64,000 bases of DNA from Companilactobacillus heilongjiangensis (lineage in GTDB: Bacteria > Bacillota > Bacilli > Lactobacillales > Lactobacillaceae), in NCBI RefSeq assembly GCF_000831645.3, contig NZ_CP012559.1, positions 1,054,001 through 1,118,000 of the forward strand, in the 5' to 3' direction. Under the pieces are notes generated by a model that was not told the origin of the DNA, searched no databases, and was given only the letters and a program-made list of their open reading frames with translations. The position numbers were made by a program, and so were the translations under genes. Shown here in pieces: positions 1-8,536 of this stretch. Numbering within the stretch: position 1 is the first letter of the stretch; each line of letters opens with the position of its first letter.

Positions 1-1020
1 TTAGGATTATTTCTTTGTTATGTAACATTTATGTTGAAAGAAAAGATTTTTAAAAATCAGCGAATCTTGAGTTTTGTCATGATAGTCACTGGAGGATCAT
101 TATTTTATCTGTTACTAAGGGCGAAATTAGTTCCTAGTAGTCGTGTCAATGGTGCTTCAGCATGGATTAATTTGGGCTTGATTAACTTCCAGCCGTTGGA
201 ATTAGCTAAACTATTTTTTATCATGTATTTAGCATTGTTCTTAACTAATAAGCAAAATCGGCTACTGCGAAAGCAAGGCTGGAAAGAGGTCTTTCTAGAA
301 GTCTTGCAGCCGTTATTCGTTGTAGTTGTGATGATTGTATTAGTTTTTATGCAGCCTGATATCGGTGGTGCGTTGATTTTGTCACTGATTACTTTAGTTC
401 TATTGTCATCCTCAACCATTCCAGGACGCTTAATCGCTGAATTAAGTGGAATGCTACTGGTTGTATTTACAAGTATGGTTGTCATTATTACGAAATTTCC
501 ACCGGAGTTTGTCAAACATGGTTATGCCTATCAACGGTTTTTAGCCATGCAACATCCATTTCAGTTGGAACAGAAATCTGGAGCACAATTGGTCAATTCC
601 TTTTATGCGATAAGTAATGGTGGCGTTTTCGGCGTTGGTCTAGGAAACAGTATCCAAAAACGTGGCTATTTGCCTGAGCCTCATACTGATTTCATCATGT
701 CGATTGTCAGTGAGGAATTAGGCTTCGTTGGTGTGGCATTTATATTAGGATTATTATTTATCATTATTATGAGAATGATTTCTCTAGGCTTTAGATCTAG
801 AAAAACTTATAATTCATTAGTTTATTATGGTGTTGCAACAATGATTCTGATCCAAGTGGTTCTTAATATTGGGGGACTTCTGGGCGTTATTCCATTGACT
901 GGTGTTACTTTGCCATTCGTTAGTTATGGTGGTTCCAGTCTCTTAATCTTGTCGGTGGCCTTGGGTGTCGTGTTGAATCTTGAGGCAACTGCTAAATTTG
1001 AAAAAATTAAAAAAGGGTGA
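1..1020 (+). CDS. ftsW: FtsW/RodA/SpoVE-family peptidoglycan glycosyltransferase, 5' end missing
   Basis: Integral membrane SEDS protein that polymerises lipid II into glycan strands at the septum (FtsW) or side wall (RodA). The reading frame is open from base 1, so the N-terminus lies outside the window; an internal ATG at 31 is not the true start. About 339 residues are visible against roughly 390 for the family. Conserved SEDS segments are present: PEPHTDFIMSIVSEELGF in the large loop and TGVTLPFVSYGGSSLL near the C-terminus, with several hydrophobic helices. The following genes ylbG-rsmD-coaD are the usual neighbours of ftsW in lactobacilli, which favours FtsW over RodA; this choice is inference. 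Confidence 0.8.
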   Translation, partial: LGLFLCYVTFMLKEKIFKNQRILSFVMIVTGGSLFYLLLRAKLVPSSRVNGASAWINLGLINFQPLELAKLFFIMYLALFLTNKQNRLLRKQGWKEVFLEVLQPLFVVVVMIVLVFMQPDIGGALILSLITLVLLSSSTIPGRLIAELSGMLLVVFTSMVVIITKFPPEFVKHGYAYQRFLAMQHPFQLEQKSGAQLVNSFYAISNGGVFGVGLGNSIQKRGYLPEPHTDFIMSIVSEELGFVGVAFILGLLFIIIMRMISLGFRSRKTYNSLVYYGVATMILIQVVLNIGGLLGVIPLTGVTLPFVSYGGSSLLILSVALGVVLNLEATAKFEKIKKG

Positions 1021-1024
1021 TCCT

Positions 1025-1288
1025 ATGTATAAAAAAGTAGAGCGCCAGGCACTTTATGTCTGGGTCTACTCATTAAAGTGGAGAAAAAAGTTGCAACGTT
1101 ACGGTACAATTTATTACACTTCACCTAAAATGAAATATGTGATGCTTTATGTTAATTCAAGTAAAGTGCCAGAAATAAGAAAAGAATTAAATTCCAAGAA
1201 TTACGTTAAACGCGTGTCTTTGGCTCATCGTAAAGAATTAGATGAACATTTTGTTTTAAAATCCAAGAGTACTGAAGAGGAAAATTAA
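1025..1288 (+). CDS. ylbG: YlbG-family (DUF2129) small protein
   Basis: An 87-residue cytoplasmic protein of the YlbG family, whose function is not established. The start at 1025 is chosen because an upstream in-frame ATG at 980 lies inside ftsW and the sequence AAAGGGTGA precedes 1025 as a ribosome site. The protein starts MYKKVERQALYVWVYSLK and is basic, ending in an acidic tail. It sits 4 nt after ftsW and its stop overlaps the next start by one base (TAATG), so the three genes are probably translated together. Identification rests on length, start motif and gene order next to rsmD. Confidence 0.8.
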   Translation: MYKKVERQALYVWVYSLKWRKKLQRYGTIYYTSPKMKYVMLYVNSSKVPEIRKELNSKNYVKRVSLAHRKELDEHFVLKSKSTEEEN

Positions 1289-1839
1289 TGAAAGTTGTTT
1301 CAGGAAAGTTTCGTGGTTTAAATTTAAAGGCGGTACCAACCAACAATACTCGTCCCACTTCATCTAAAGTGAAGGAAGCCGTTTTTAGCATGTTATCGCC
1401 TTATATGGTCGATGGCGTGGCTTTGGACTTATTTGCCGGTACCGGTAGCTTAGGTATTGAAGCGGTCTCTCGTGGCTATGAACAGGCTTATTTGGTTGAT
1501 AAAGCTTATAAGGCTATTAATACAATCAAAGAAAATATCGAAAAGACTCATGCGGAAGATAGCTTTGTAGTTATGAAGATTGCTGCCACAGAGGCCTTAC
1601 AGAAATTTGCGGCCGACGGTGTGAAATTTGATTTAGTCTTCTTAGATCCACCTTATCGAATGAAGATTACTGAGCAAATTATCAAGGATATGGTTGAACA
1701 AGACCTTCTGAATCCAGATGCCATTATCGTTGATGAGACTGATTATGATATTGATTTGAACGATTTTGACCGAATCGATTTAATTAAAGAAAAACGTTAT
1801 AAAGATACGAAGGTTGCACTGTATCAATTTGGAGGTTAA
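1288..1839 (+). CDS. rsmD: 16S rRNA (guanine966-N2)-methyltransferase RsmD
   Basis: SAM-dependent methyltransferase that modifies G966 of 16S rRNA in the assembling 30S subunit. The 183-residue protein is full length for the family. The N-terminal basic segment (VVSGKFRGLNLKAVP) is followed by the SAM-binding motif LDLFAGTGSLGIEA at about residues 47-60 and the catalytic DPPY motif (DLVFLDPPY) at about residue 115-123. The start overlaps the ylbG stop by one base. The coaD Shine-Dalgarno sequence GGAGG lies in its last codons, which links the two genes translationally. Confidence 0.93.
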   Translation: MKVVSGKFRGLNLKAVPTNNTRPTSSKVKEAVFSMLSPYMVDGVALDLFAGTGSLGIEAVSRGYEQAYLVDKAYKAINTIKENIEKTHAEDSFVVMKIAATEALQKFAADGVKFDLVFLDPPYRMKITEQIIKDMVEQDLLNPDAIIVDETDYDIDLNDFDRIDLIKEKRYKDTKVALYQFGG

Positions 1840-1840
1840 T

Positions 1841-2332
1841 ATGTCACAAAAGATTGGACTCTTTGTTGGAAGTTTTGACCCAGTTACTTATGGTCACTTG
1901 GACATTATTCATCGGTCTGCCAAACTGTTTGATAAATTGTACGTGGCACCAATGACAAATACTTCCAAAAAGTATTTATTTACTTATGAAGAGAAGAAAG
2001 CTTTTATTGAAGCTGAAATCAAGGATTTAGAAAATGTTGAGGTCGTGGATGCTAAAGGTGAGCTGACGGTTAAGCTGGCTCAAGATTTAGGTGTCAATTT
2101 CTTAGTTCGTTCGATGAGAACTGCCGATGATTTTAAGTATGAATCCGGAATATCAGCAATCAATAAAATTTTAGATAAAAAAATTGAAACAATATTCCTG
2201 CTAGCAGATAACAGATATGCTACGATATCTTCATCAATGATGAAAGAGGTCGCTAGTTTTGGTGGGGATATTTCAGGGTTTGTTCCTCCAGCAGTGGCTC
2301 AGGCGTTGATAGAGAAGTATAGGAAGGACTAG
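1841..2332 (+). CDS. coaD: Phosphopantetheine adenylyltransferase CoaD
   Basis: Catalyses the fourth step of coenzyme A synthesis: 4'-phosphopantetheine plus ATP gives dephospho-CoA plus pyrophosphate. The protein has 163 residues, normal for bacterial CoaD. The nucleotidyltransferase signature GSFDPVTYGHLDI is at residues 9-21, and the ISSSMMKEVASFGGD segment near the C-terminus matches the family ISSTxxR/K motif. The start at 1841 is preceded by GGAGG at 1831-1835; an upstream in-frame ATG at 1814 inside rsmD is rejected. It is part of the ftsW-ylbG-rsmD-coaD-ylbL string. Confidence 0.95.
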   Translation: MSQKIGLFVGSFDPVTYGHLDIIHRSAKLFDKLYVAPMTNTSKKYLFTYEEKKAFIEAEIKDLENVEVVDAKGELTVKLAQDLGVNFLVRSMRTADDFKYESGISAINKILDKKIETIFLLADNRYATISSSMMKEVASFGGDISGFVPPAVAQALIEKYRKD

Positions 2333-2338
2333 CCTATT

Positions 2339-3394
2339 TTGAAATTTAATAAGACAAGAAACAAAGTTTTAAGTGCCATCTTTATAATTATTGTGGTGGC
2401 GGCATTCTTCCTGACACCAACGGGCTATTATTTGGAAGTGCCTGGTACAGCGGAAGATACTTCACAATTTGTCAAAGTTGATGGCAAACACGATAAGAAA
2501 AAGGGTAACTTACTTTTGACAACCGTGGGAATTATTCAAGGAACGCCGTTTACTTTGTTAAAATCATTAGGAAATAATTTTGAGACAATTTATTCGCAAA
2601 AAGATTTAATGGGTGATGAAAATAGTCAACAGTATTTCAAAGTACAACAGTATTACATGAAGTCAGCTCAAAATAGTGCTGTGCAAGCGGCCTATTCTAA
2701 AGCTGATAAACCTTTTACTAAGAAATATTTAGGTGTTTATGTGATGGATGTTATGAGCAATTCCGACTTTAAGAAGAAGTTGGAAATTGGTGATACGATT
2801 ACTTCCATCAATGGTTATCATTTCAATAATGCGGATCAGTTTATTAAGTATGTTCGCAAACAAGATAAACATTCGACTGTGAAAATAAGCTTCTTACGTG
2901 ATGGCAAGAAAAAGATGGCTTCTGGTAAATTGGTTAGATTAGCTGATACGAAGCGCTTTGGCCTAGGAATTACTTTGACAGACGATACTGAAGCTGAAGG
3001 CAATCCGCCAACTAAGATTGATGCAGGTCAAATTGGTGGACCTTCTGCCGGCTTAATGTTTACGATTCAGGTCTATTCACAAGTCGCTAATAAAGATTTG
3101 AAGGCTGGTCGTACGATTGCAGGTACTGGTACTATTGCACCAGATGGAACCGTTGGACCAATTGGTGGAATCGAGAAGAAGATTTACGCTGCTTCCGAAG
3201 AAGGAGCCACGATTTTCTTCGCACCAGACGATCCAGTTACGAAAGAAATTAAGAAATATGAACCTGGATATGTGAATAATTATCATTTAGCGCTCCGTGC
3301 AGCTAAGAAATTACATACAAAAATGAAAATTGTTCCAGTTAAAAACTTGAACGATGCAATAAATTATCTAGAAAAGACAAAACAGTCCAAATAA
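2339..3394 (+). CDS. ylbL: SepM/YlbL-type membrane-anchored PDZ-Lon serine protease
   Basis: 351-residue protein with one N-terminal transmembrane helix (about residues 9-26), an extracytoplasmic PDZ domain (about 120-205) and a C-terminal Lon-type protease domain. The catalytic Ser lies in GQIGGPSAGLMF and the Lys in GGIEKKIYAA, the Lon Ser-Lys dyad. Family members include streptococcal SepM, which trims the competence pheromone; the substrate here is unknown. Translation starts at TTG 2339 behind AGGAAGGA, 6 nt after coaD. The position directly upstream of comEA-comEC is shared with other Firmicutes. A terminator hairpin overlaps the stop codon. Confidence 0.88.
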   Translation: MKFNKTRNKVLSAIFIIIVVAAFFLTPTGYYLEVPGTAEDTSQFVKVDGKHDKKKGNLLLTTVGIIQGTPFTLLKSLGNNFETIYSQKDLMGDENSQQYFKVQQYYMKSAQNSAVQAAYSKADKPFTKKYLGVYVMDVMSNSDFKKKLEIGDTITSINGYHFNNADQFIKYVRKQDKHSTVKISFLRDGKKKMASGKLVRLADTKRFGLGITLTDDTEAEGNPPTKIDAGQIGGPSAGLMFTIQVYSQVANKDLKAGRTIAGTGTIAPDGTVGPIGGIEKKIYAASEEGATIFFAPDDPVTKEIKKYEPGYVNNYHLALRAAKKLHTKMKIVPVKNLNDAINYLEKTKQSK

Positions 3395-3408
3395 GGGCTG
3401 TTTTTTTT
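3381..3408 (+). terminator. Terminator at the end of ylbL
   Basis: Stem AACAGTCC / GGGCTGTT (one T-G wobble) with the ylbL stop codon in the loop, followed by eight T. It separates the ftsW-ylbL unit from comEA-comEC-holA. Confidence 0.75.
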
Positions 3409-3433
3409 CGTAGTTTTTTCTGAGGTGATAGAA

Positions 3434-4057
3434 ATGGAAAATATTTTAGATTATTTCAAACGGAATAAAATGATAGTTTTAGTTGGATTAGTGGTTATTG
3501 CGCTAGGAACGGGATATTACTTGACTCAACGTCATCAAACGGCAACCGTGAAAAATGACCTTAAAACAGAAACTAAGGTGTCAGCGGCTAAAAAAGAGGA
3601 CAAAGTTGCAAAAGCCCCAAAAAGTAAGGTTGTCGTAGTCGATATTCAAGGGGCAGTTAAGACGCCTGGAGTTTATCGTCTACAAGCGGGAGCTATCGTT
3701 CAAGATGCTTTAAAAATGGCGGGTGGTTTAATTCCTAATGCGGATGTTAAACAACTTAATCAAGCTAAAAAATTAACGGATCAGATGCAGATTTATGTAC
3801 CAGTGGTGGGTGAAAAAAGTGCAGGTTCCTCAGCGAGTGGCAGTAATGGTAGTGGTGGCGATAAAAAAGTCGTCAATATTAATACTGCCACGGTTGATGA
3901 TTTTAAGAATGTATCAGGGGTTGGTCCTAAGAAAGCTGAAAAGATCATTGCTTTTCGCGAGAAGAATGGTGAATTTAAGCAATTGCATGATTTGACCAAG
4001 GTTTCCGGTATTGGTGAGAAGAGTTTGGATTCCTTGAAAGATCAGCTGACTGTTTAA
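3434..4057 (+). CDS. comEA: Competence protein ComEA (DNA receptor)
   Basis: Membrane-anchored DNA-binding protein that captures double-stranded DNA for uptake through ComEC. The start at ATG 3434 is preferred over GTG 3425 because GAGGTG at 3423-3428 is correctly spaced to it. Domains in order: an N-terminal transmembrane helix (IVLVGLVVIALGTGYYL), an SLBB domain (VVVDIQGAVKTPGVYRL), a Gly/Ser linker, and tandem helix-hairpin-helix motifs (VSGVGPKKAEKII and VSGIGEKSLDSL) at the C-terminus. About 207 residues, intact. The gene is followed 3 nt later by comEC. Confidence 0.95.
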   Translation: MENILDYFKRNKMIVLVGLVVIALGTGYYLTQRHQTATVKNDLKTETKVSAAKKEDKVAKAPKSKVVVVDIQGAVKTPGVYRLQAGAIVQDALKMAGGLIPNADVKQLNQAKKLTDQMQIYVPVVGEKSAGSSASGSNGSGGDKKVVNINTATVDDFKNVSGVGPKKAEKIIAFREKNGEFKQLHDLTKVSGIGEKSLDSLKDQLTV

Positions 4058-4060
4058 AAT

Positions 4061-6313
4061 ATGAAAGGGTTGCTGATATTTCCGACTTTAGTGTCGATTC
4101 TAATTGTGACGATTTATTTTGAAGCCAGTTGGTTAATTGTCTTTTTAGTTTTGGTACTGCTGAGAATCCTTTGTTTAAAAAATAAGCAATTATTATTGCT
4201 AGTTTTTGTAGTTGCCGGTGTGTTTTGGATACGATGTCAGTTACTAGAACAGAGTTTGAGACCAGTGATGCCTCATTTTTCAAGTGCAATTTTTTCACCA
4301 GATACTTATTCGGTCAATGGAGATTTACTGAGTGGACAGTTGCAGACCGAAAAGCAGACAGTTAGATTTGTTTACAAATTAAAATCAAAAAGTGAACAAA
4401 CTGACTGGCGACAACAGACCGAGATTGTTGAAGCTCCGGTGAAAATTAAAAATATTACTGAGATTAATGGTCCACGTAATAGTGGGGAATTTAATTTTAA
4501 AAAATATGCCTATCATAAAAATATTCATTACACAGTTGAATTGAGCAAAATTGGGCAGAAAAATATATATCGACCGCAAACTATTTTAGATAAAATAAAT
4601 GTTTTACGAATACATACAATTCAACATTTAGCTAAGCTACCTAAATGGTTAAGAATTCATGCTCAGAGTTTGATTGTTGGATACACAAAGAATGAAGATA
4701 AAGATTTTCTCAAGATACTCAGTATCTTAGGGGTAATTCATCTTTTTAGTTTGTCAGGGCTACATGTATTGATATTGTTGACGATTATACGAAAGATTAC
4801 ATCGGCCTTGCGAATACCAGTAGAATGGGTCAACGACGTAATGTTAATTTTATTGCCGTGCTATGGAGTCTTAGTTGGATCGAAAAGCGGTATTTGGCGA
4901 GCAATTGTTTTAGCAATGGTAGGAATAATCTTGGGCAAATTGAAGATAACTTGGAGTCGGCTGGACGTTTTTAGCGTGACGATAATGATTTGTCTATTAA
5001 TTTACCCGTTTGGAGTAGTTGAAATGGGTGGGCAATTGAGCTTTTTGCTATCATTTGCAATTCTCTATCTGTACAAAGAAACTAAATTTTTACTGACTGT
5101 GTTCAAAATGAATTTGGTCAGTTTGCCTCTGATTAGTTTTTATACATATCAATTTAATTGGTTGACACTACTAGCCAACGTATTATTTATACCGCTGTTC
5201 ACTTATGTTATTTTACCGTTGACGCTAATCTCTTCAATCACAGTTGATTGGCGACTTTGGGAAATTCCAAATCAGTTTTTTGAATGGCTTTACGGTTTTT
5301 TAGATACTTTGACTAACTCATCCTTTACATTGATAACTGGCAAATTGCCGGCTGGAATTGTCGTGATTTTGGTAATAATCGTCTTATTTTATATTGAAAG
5401 TAAGACTTTTTGGAATAAATATTTGTGGCAGTATTTGGTAATATTTATCGGTTGCGTCATATTAAATAAGTTTCCACTCTTTGGTTCGGTTAGTTTGATT
5501 GATGTTGGGCAAGGTGACAGTATTCTTGTGACAACACCGCTGCAAAGAAAGACCTTTTTGATCGATGTCGCCGGGAAGTTGAGTTTCCCAACAAAACCTT
5601 GGGCAAAGCGAACTAATAGTAATCAAGTTGAGAATAGTACGATTCCTTTCTTGAAGTCGCAGGGTATCAGTTATATAGATGAAATATTTATTTCTCATAA
5701 AGATGTCGATCATATTGGAAATTTGGATACTATTCTGAATAAATTTCCAGTGAAAGAAGTTAATTTTGGAATCGGATTGGAAGAAAATAAGCGTATTAAG
5801 CAAGCAATCAAACAACATCCAGAAATAAAATTTAAAAATTTGCGGCAAGGGGATGTTGTTGATACTGGATTTATCAAGTGGCAAGTGTTGTGGCCAAAGA
5901 AAAAGGGTATTGGTGAGAACGGCGATTCTCTGACATTGTTGGCAAAAATAAAGAACAAAAAATGGCTTTTTCCCGGTGATTTAGACAGTGCTGGTGAACA
6001 AGCTATTTTAAAAAATAATAATTTTCAGATCGATTATTTGAAACTAGGACATCATGGCTCTAAAACGGCTACCAGTGACACTTTGCTAGAAAAAACTAAA
6101 CCAAATCTTGGTTTTATTTCAGCTGGCGTCAATAATCGCTATGGTCACCCGAATAAGGAGACTTTAGAGCGCTTGCAGAAGCATCAGGTGCAATATTTTA
6201 ATACGGCTGAATATGGTATGATTACTTGGTATTATTTTTCCTATAGCAATCAGGAAAAGATAACAACTTTTTTAAAGGGTGACTTGGTTGAAAATAACAG
6301 AACTAAAAAATAA
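4061..6313 (+). CDS. comEC: DNA internalization channel ComEC/Rec2
   Basis: Polytopic membrane protein forming the channel through which single-stranded DNA enters during natural transformation. The 750-residue length is normal. There is an N-terminal hydrophobic/OB-type region, a central competence domain with the typical FSLSGLHVLIL segment (about residue 228), and a C-terminal metallo-beta-lactamase-like domain beginning DVGQGDSILVTTP. That domain carries SHKDVDHIGN and LGHHGSKTAT metal-site motifs. There is no frameshift. The start is 3 nt after comEA with only a weak ribosome site, suggesting translational coupling. The 3' end overlaps holA. Confidence 0.95.
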   Translation: MKGLLIFPTLVSILIVTIYFEASWLIVFLVLVLLRILCLKNKQLLLLVFVVAGVFWIRCQLLEQSLRPVMPHFSSAIFSPDTYSVNGDLLSGQLQTEKQTVRFVYKLKSKSEQTDWRQQTEIVEAPVKIKNITEINGPRNSGEFNFKKYAYHKNIHYTVELSKIGQKNIYRPQTILDKINVLRIHTIQHLAKLPKWLRIHAQSLIVGYTKNEDKDFLKILSILGVIHLFSLSGLHVLILLTIIRKITSALRIPVEWVNDVMLILLPCYGVLVGSKSGIWRAIVLAMVGIILGKLKITWSRLDVFSVTIMICLLIYPFGVVEMGGQLSFLLSFAILYLYKETKFLLTVFKMNLVSLPLISFYTYQFNWLTLLANVLFIPLFTYVILPLTLISSITVDWRLWEIPNQFFEWLYGFLDTLTNSSFTLITGKLPAGIVVILVIIVLFYIESKTFWNKYLWQYLVIFIGCVILNKFPLFGSVSLIDVGQGDSILVTTPLQRKTFLIDVAGKLSFPTKPWAKRTNSNQVENSTIPFLKSQGISYIDEIFISHKDVDHIGNLDTILNKFPVKEVNFGIGLEENKRIKQAIKQHPEIKFKNLRQGDVVDTGFIKWQVLWPKKKGIGENGDSLTLLAKIKNKKWLFPGDLDSAGEQAILKNNNFQIDYLKLGHHGSKTATSDTLLEKTKPNLGFISAGVNNRYGHPNKETLERLQKHQVQYFNTAEYGMITWYYFSYSNQEKITTFLKGDLVENNRTKK

Positions 6314-7301
6314 TTTAAAACAAGGCAATTTAAGCAACGTGTATCTTATTACTGGTAAAGAGCAAGTCTTTATTAAAGATATTCAAAAATCTTTTAAAGA
6401 AATCATGTCGCCAGAAGAACGTGATATGAATTTTTCTAACTTCGATTTAGAAGAAGTTTCACTTGCGGATATGATTAATGAAGCCATTTCGGCACCTTTC
6501 TTTGGCGAAAGACGATTGGTTTTTGCGGAGCATCCCTTTTTTCTAACTGGTGAGCGAATTAAGCATACAGTTGATCAGAATCCAGATTTATTGTTGCGTT
6601 ACATTCAAAATCCGACTCCCTCAACAATTTTGGTTATTTTTGCGTCCTATGATAAGTTGGATTCACGTAAAAAAATTGTTAAGGAATTGAAAAAGTCAGC
6701 AACAATGGTAGATGCTGGCCAAATGGAAGGTCCAATTTTAAGCCGAACGGTCAATACTGATCTAAAAAATGCGGGTTATCAAATTGAGCCAGCTGCTTTG
6801 GAAATGCTGATCAATAAGACTAAGGGCAATTATTCGTTGATTACTAATCAATTGGAAAAGTTGAAGATGTATGCGATGAAGTCAAAACAGATCGATCAGG
6901 CAGCAGTTTCTGAATTGGTACCGCAATCTTTGGAAGATAACGTCTTTGATTTGATGACTGAAATCTTGAATAAGAATATTTATAAAGCTGAGGAACTTTA
7001 TAATCAGTTCTTATTACAAAAAATCGATCCAATCTTGTTGGTAGCAATCATCATTTCGCAATTGAGATTATTGATTCAGGTCAAGGTTTTGTCAGAAAGA
7101 GGTTTGTCTGAGTCAACAATTGCCAAAAGTTTACGTTTGAATCCATATCGAGTGAAGTATGCTCATCGTCAGGCAAGAACGTTAAATCGTCCCAGACTAC
7201 AAGTGATGTATGACGATATTGTTAATTTAGACTATCAAATTAAATCAGGGCAAGGGGACAAGGAACTACTCTTTGATCTCTTTATTGCTAAATATGCATA
7301 A
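6288..7301 (+). CDS. holA: DNA polymerase III delta subunit HolA
   Basis: Clamp-loader subunit that opens the beta sliding clamp. I place the start at TTG 6288 (MKITELKNNL) with GGGTGA at 6277-6282 as ribosome site. GTG 6279 in the same frame is an alternative. Either start lies inside the end of comEC. The N-terminal AAA+-like domain opens with NVYLITGKEQVFIKDI; helical segments typical of the family follow (LEDNVFDLMTEILNK, then the C-terminal oligomerisation domain). About 337 residues, as expected. comEC-holA-rpsT order is common in Firmicutes. Confidence 0.93.
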   Translation: MKITELKNNLKQGNLSNVYLITGKEQVFIKDIQKSFKEIMSPEERDMNFSNFDLEEVSLADMINEAISAPFFGERRLVFAEHPFFLTGERIKHTVDQNPDLLLRYIQNPTPSTILVIFASYDKLDSRKKIVKELKKSATMVDAGQMEGPILSRTVNTDLKNAGYQIEPAALEMLINKTKGNYSLITNQLEKLKMYAMKSKQIDQAAVSELVPQSLEDNVFDLMTEILNKNIYKAEELYNQFLLQKIDPILLVAIIISQLRLLIQVKVLSERGLSESTIAKSLRLNPYRVKYAHRQARTLNRPRLQVMYDDIVNLDYQIKSGQGDKELLFDLFIAKYA

Positions 7302-7346
7302 AAAAAGAGGATTCACAGACAAAATTATCTGGATCCTCTTTTTTTA
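7300..7346. terminator. Bidirectional-looking terminator after holA
   Basis: Stem AAAAAAAGAGGATTC / GGATCCTCTTTTTTT, A-rich on the left and T-rich on the right, between convergent holA and rpsT. Confidence 0.85.
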
Positions 7347-7353
7347 TGGGACA

Positions 7354-7381
7354 AAATAAAAAAGCAACCAATAGGCTGCTT
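7354..7381 (-). terminator. Terminator of rpsT
   Basis: On the minus strand AAGCAGCC pairs with GGTTGCTT over a 4-nt loop and runs into a T tract, directly after the rpsT stop. Confidence 0.7.
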
Positions 7382-7385
7382 ATCA

Positions 7386-7634
7386 TTAATTCAATTTAGC
7401 AAGTCTTGACTTATCACGAGCAGCCTTGTTAGCCTTGATTAGGCCTTTTGACTTAGCCATATCAATTGCACGAACAGCTGTCTTAAACAAGTCATTCTTG
7501 TTGTCAGCGTTGTTAGCAGCTGATGCTTCGAAGTTCTTAATTGCTGAACGCATTGAACTTCTTTGTGCATTATTGCGAAGGCTTGCGCTTTGTGCAGTCT
7601 TTACACGTTTCATAGCTGATTTAATTTGTGGCAT
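7386..7634 (-). CDS. rpsT: 30S ribosomal protein S20
   Basis: Small basic primary-binding protein of the 30S subunit. The start at ATG 7634 ([15 protein letters not shown]) follows GGAGGTG with 7-nt spacing; an in-frame GTG three codons upstream is rejected. 82 residues, rich in Lys, Arg and Ala, with the family's conserved [21 protein letters not shown] C-terminal segment visible as [18 protein letters not shown]. Monocistronic, convergent with holA. Confidence 0.96.
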   Translation of the reverse strand: MPQIKSAMKRVKTAQSASLRNNAQRSSMRSAIKNFEASAANNADNKNDLFKTAVRAIDMAKSKGLIKANKAARDKSRLAKLN

Positions 7635-8093
7635 TAATTTCACCTCCGATTACCTAGTAAGCTTAAAACTCAATACATAGAATTATACATAATTAATTTT
7701 CACAATGCAATGAAATGTCGATTTTTTTTCAGTCAGAGCGGTTAATGAACTCGGATAACTGATGAATCAACCAATAGATAGTGATTATTAACTCCTATAT
7801 ATTACTATAAGTTATATGCTTTTTGGGGATTTTATTTAGGAATTTGAGTATTATTAGTTAAACATTCCGTCTCCAGAGCTGGAAAATATTCACTAAAAAT
7901 GGACTAAATTAGTCGAAACGGTTCGCATGGCAGGTGAACATTCTCAGTCCTGAAGACGGTAATCACAAGAACTTACTATTGCAATATCACCATATTTGTA
8001 GTAAATTACTTAGTTGTGTTAACCATGCTCTGTTTGACGAATCACCAACGCAGACATAGTTTGGCTAAATATATAAGGAAAAGGTGAATTGAA
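7635..8093. other. Gene-free region between rpsT and rpsO
   Basis: No plausible coding region. It holds the rpsT upstream sequence, a degenerate copy of the structured repeat (7867-7959), and about 130 nt of rpsO leader. S15 often represses its own mRNA through a leader structure, but I could not draw a confident pseudoknot here. Confidence 0.6.
7867..7959. repeat. Degenerate, internally deleted copy of the structured repeat family (copy 1)
   Basis: Begins CCGTCTCCAGAGCTGG as the full copies do and ends CAGTCCTGAAGACGG. The two ends are inverted repeats of each other over about 28 nt with mismatches. The inner three-hairpin region is replaced by a short hairpin (GACTAAATTAGTC). 93 nt against about 180 for full copies. 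Lies 5' of rpsO. Confidence 0.6.
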
Positions 8094-8363
8094 ATGGCTA
8101 TTTCAAAAGCAAAGAAAAACGAAATTATTAAACAATATGCACGTAAAGATGGAGACACTGGTTCTCCAGAAGTACAAATTGCTGTACTAACTGCAGATAT
8201 TAACGCACTTAACGATCACTTGAAGGTTAACAAGAAAGACCACCACTCATATGTTGGCCTATTGAAGAAGATTGGTCACCGTCGTAACTTATTAGGTTAC
8301 CTACGTGACAACGATGTTGATCGTTACCACGAGTTGATCAAGTCACTTGGCCTACGTCGTTAA
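8094..8363 (+). CDS. rpsO: 30S ribosomal protein S15
   Basis: Primary 16S rRNA-binding protein that organises the central domain of the 30S subunit. 89 residues, full length. The sequence carries the family signature ([13 protein letters not shown] and [15 protein letters not shown]). The ribosome site AAGGAAAAGGTG precedes the ATG at 8094. A terminator follows immediately, so rpsO can be expressed apart from the RNase J gene downstream. Confidence 0.97.
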   Translation: MAISKAKKNEIIKQYARKDGDTGSPEVQIAVLTADINALNDHLKVNKKDHHSYVGLLKKIGHRRNLLGYLRDNDVDRYHELIKSLGLRR

Positions 8364-8371
8364 TAATAATT

Positions 8372-8406
8372 TTAGGAGACTCCTTTGCGGAGCTCCTATT
8401 TTTTTT
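8372..8406 (+). terminator. Terminator of rpsO
   Basis: Stem TAGGAG-AC-TCC / GGA-G-CTCCTA closed by a short loop and followed by eight T. Confidence 0.85.
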
Positions 8407-8536
8407 GCTTATTTTCTCTAAATCCTTTTTGATATGGTAAAATGAAAAATAGGTATAGCTTAAATAGTCTTAAAAGACTTAAGTATCACAATAGAATATT
8501 ATGATCTATGCTATTTTAATGAAATGAGAGATGAAA

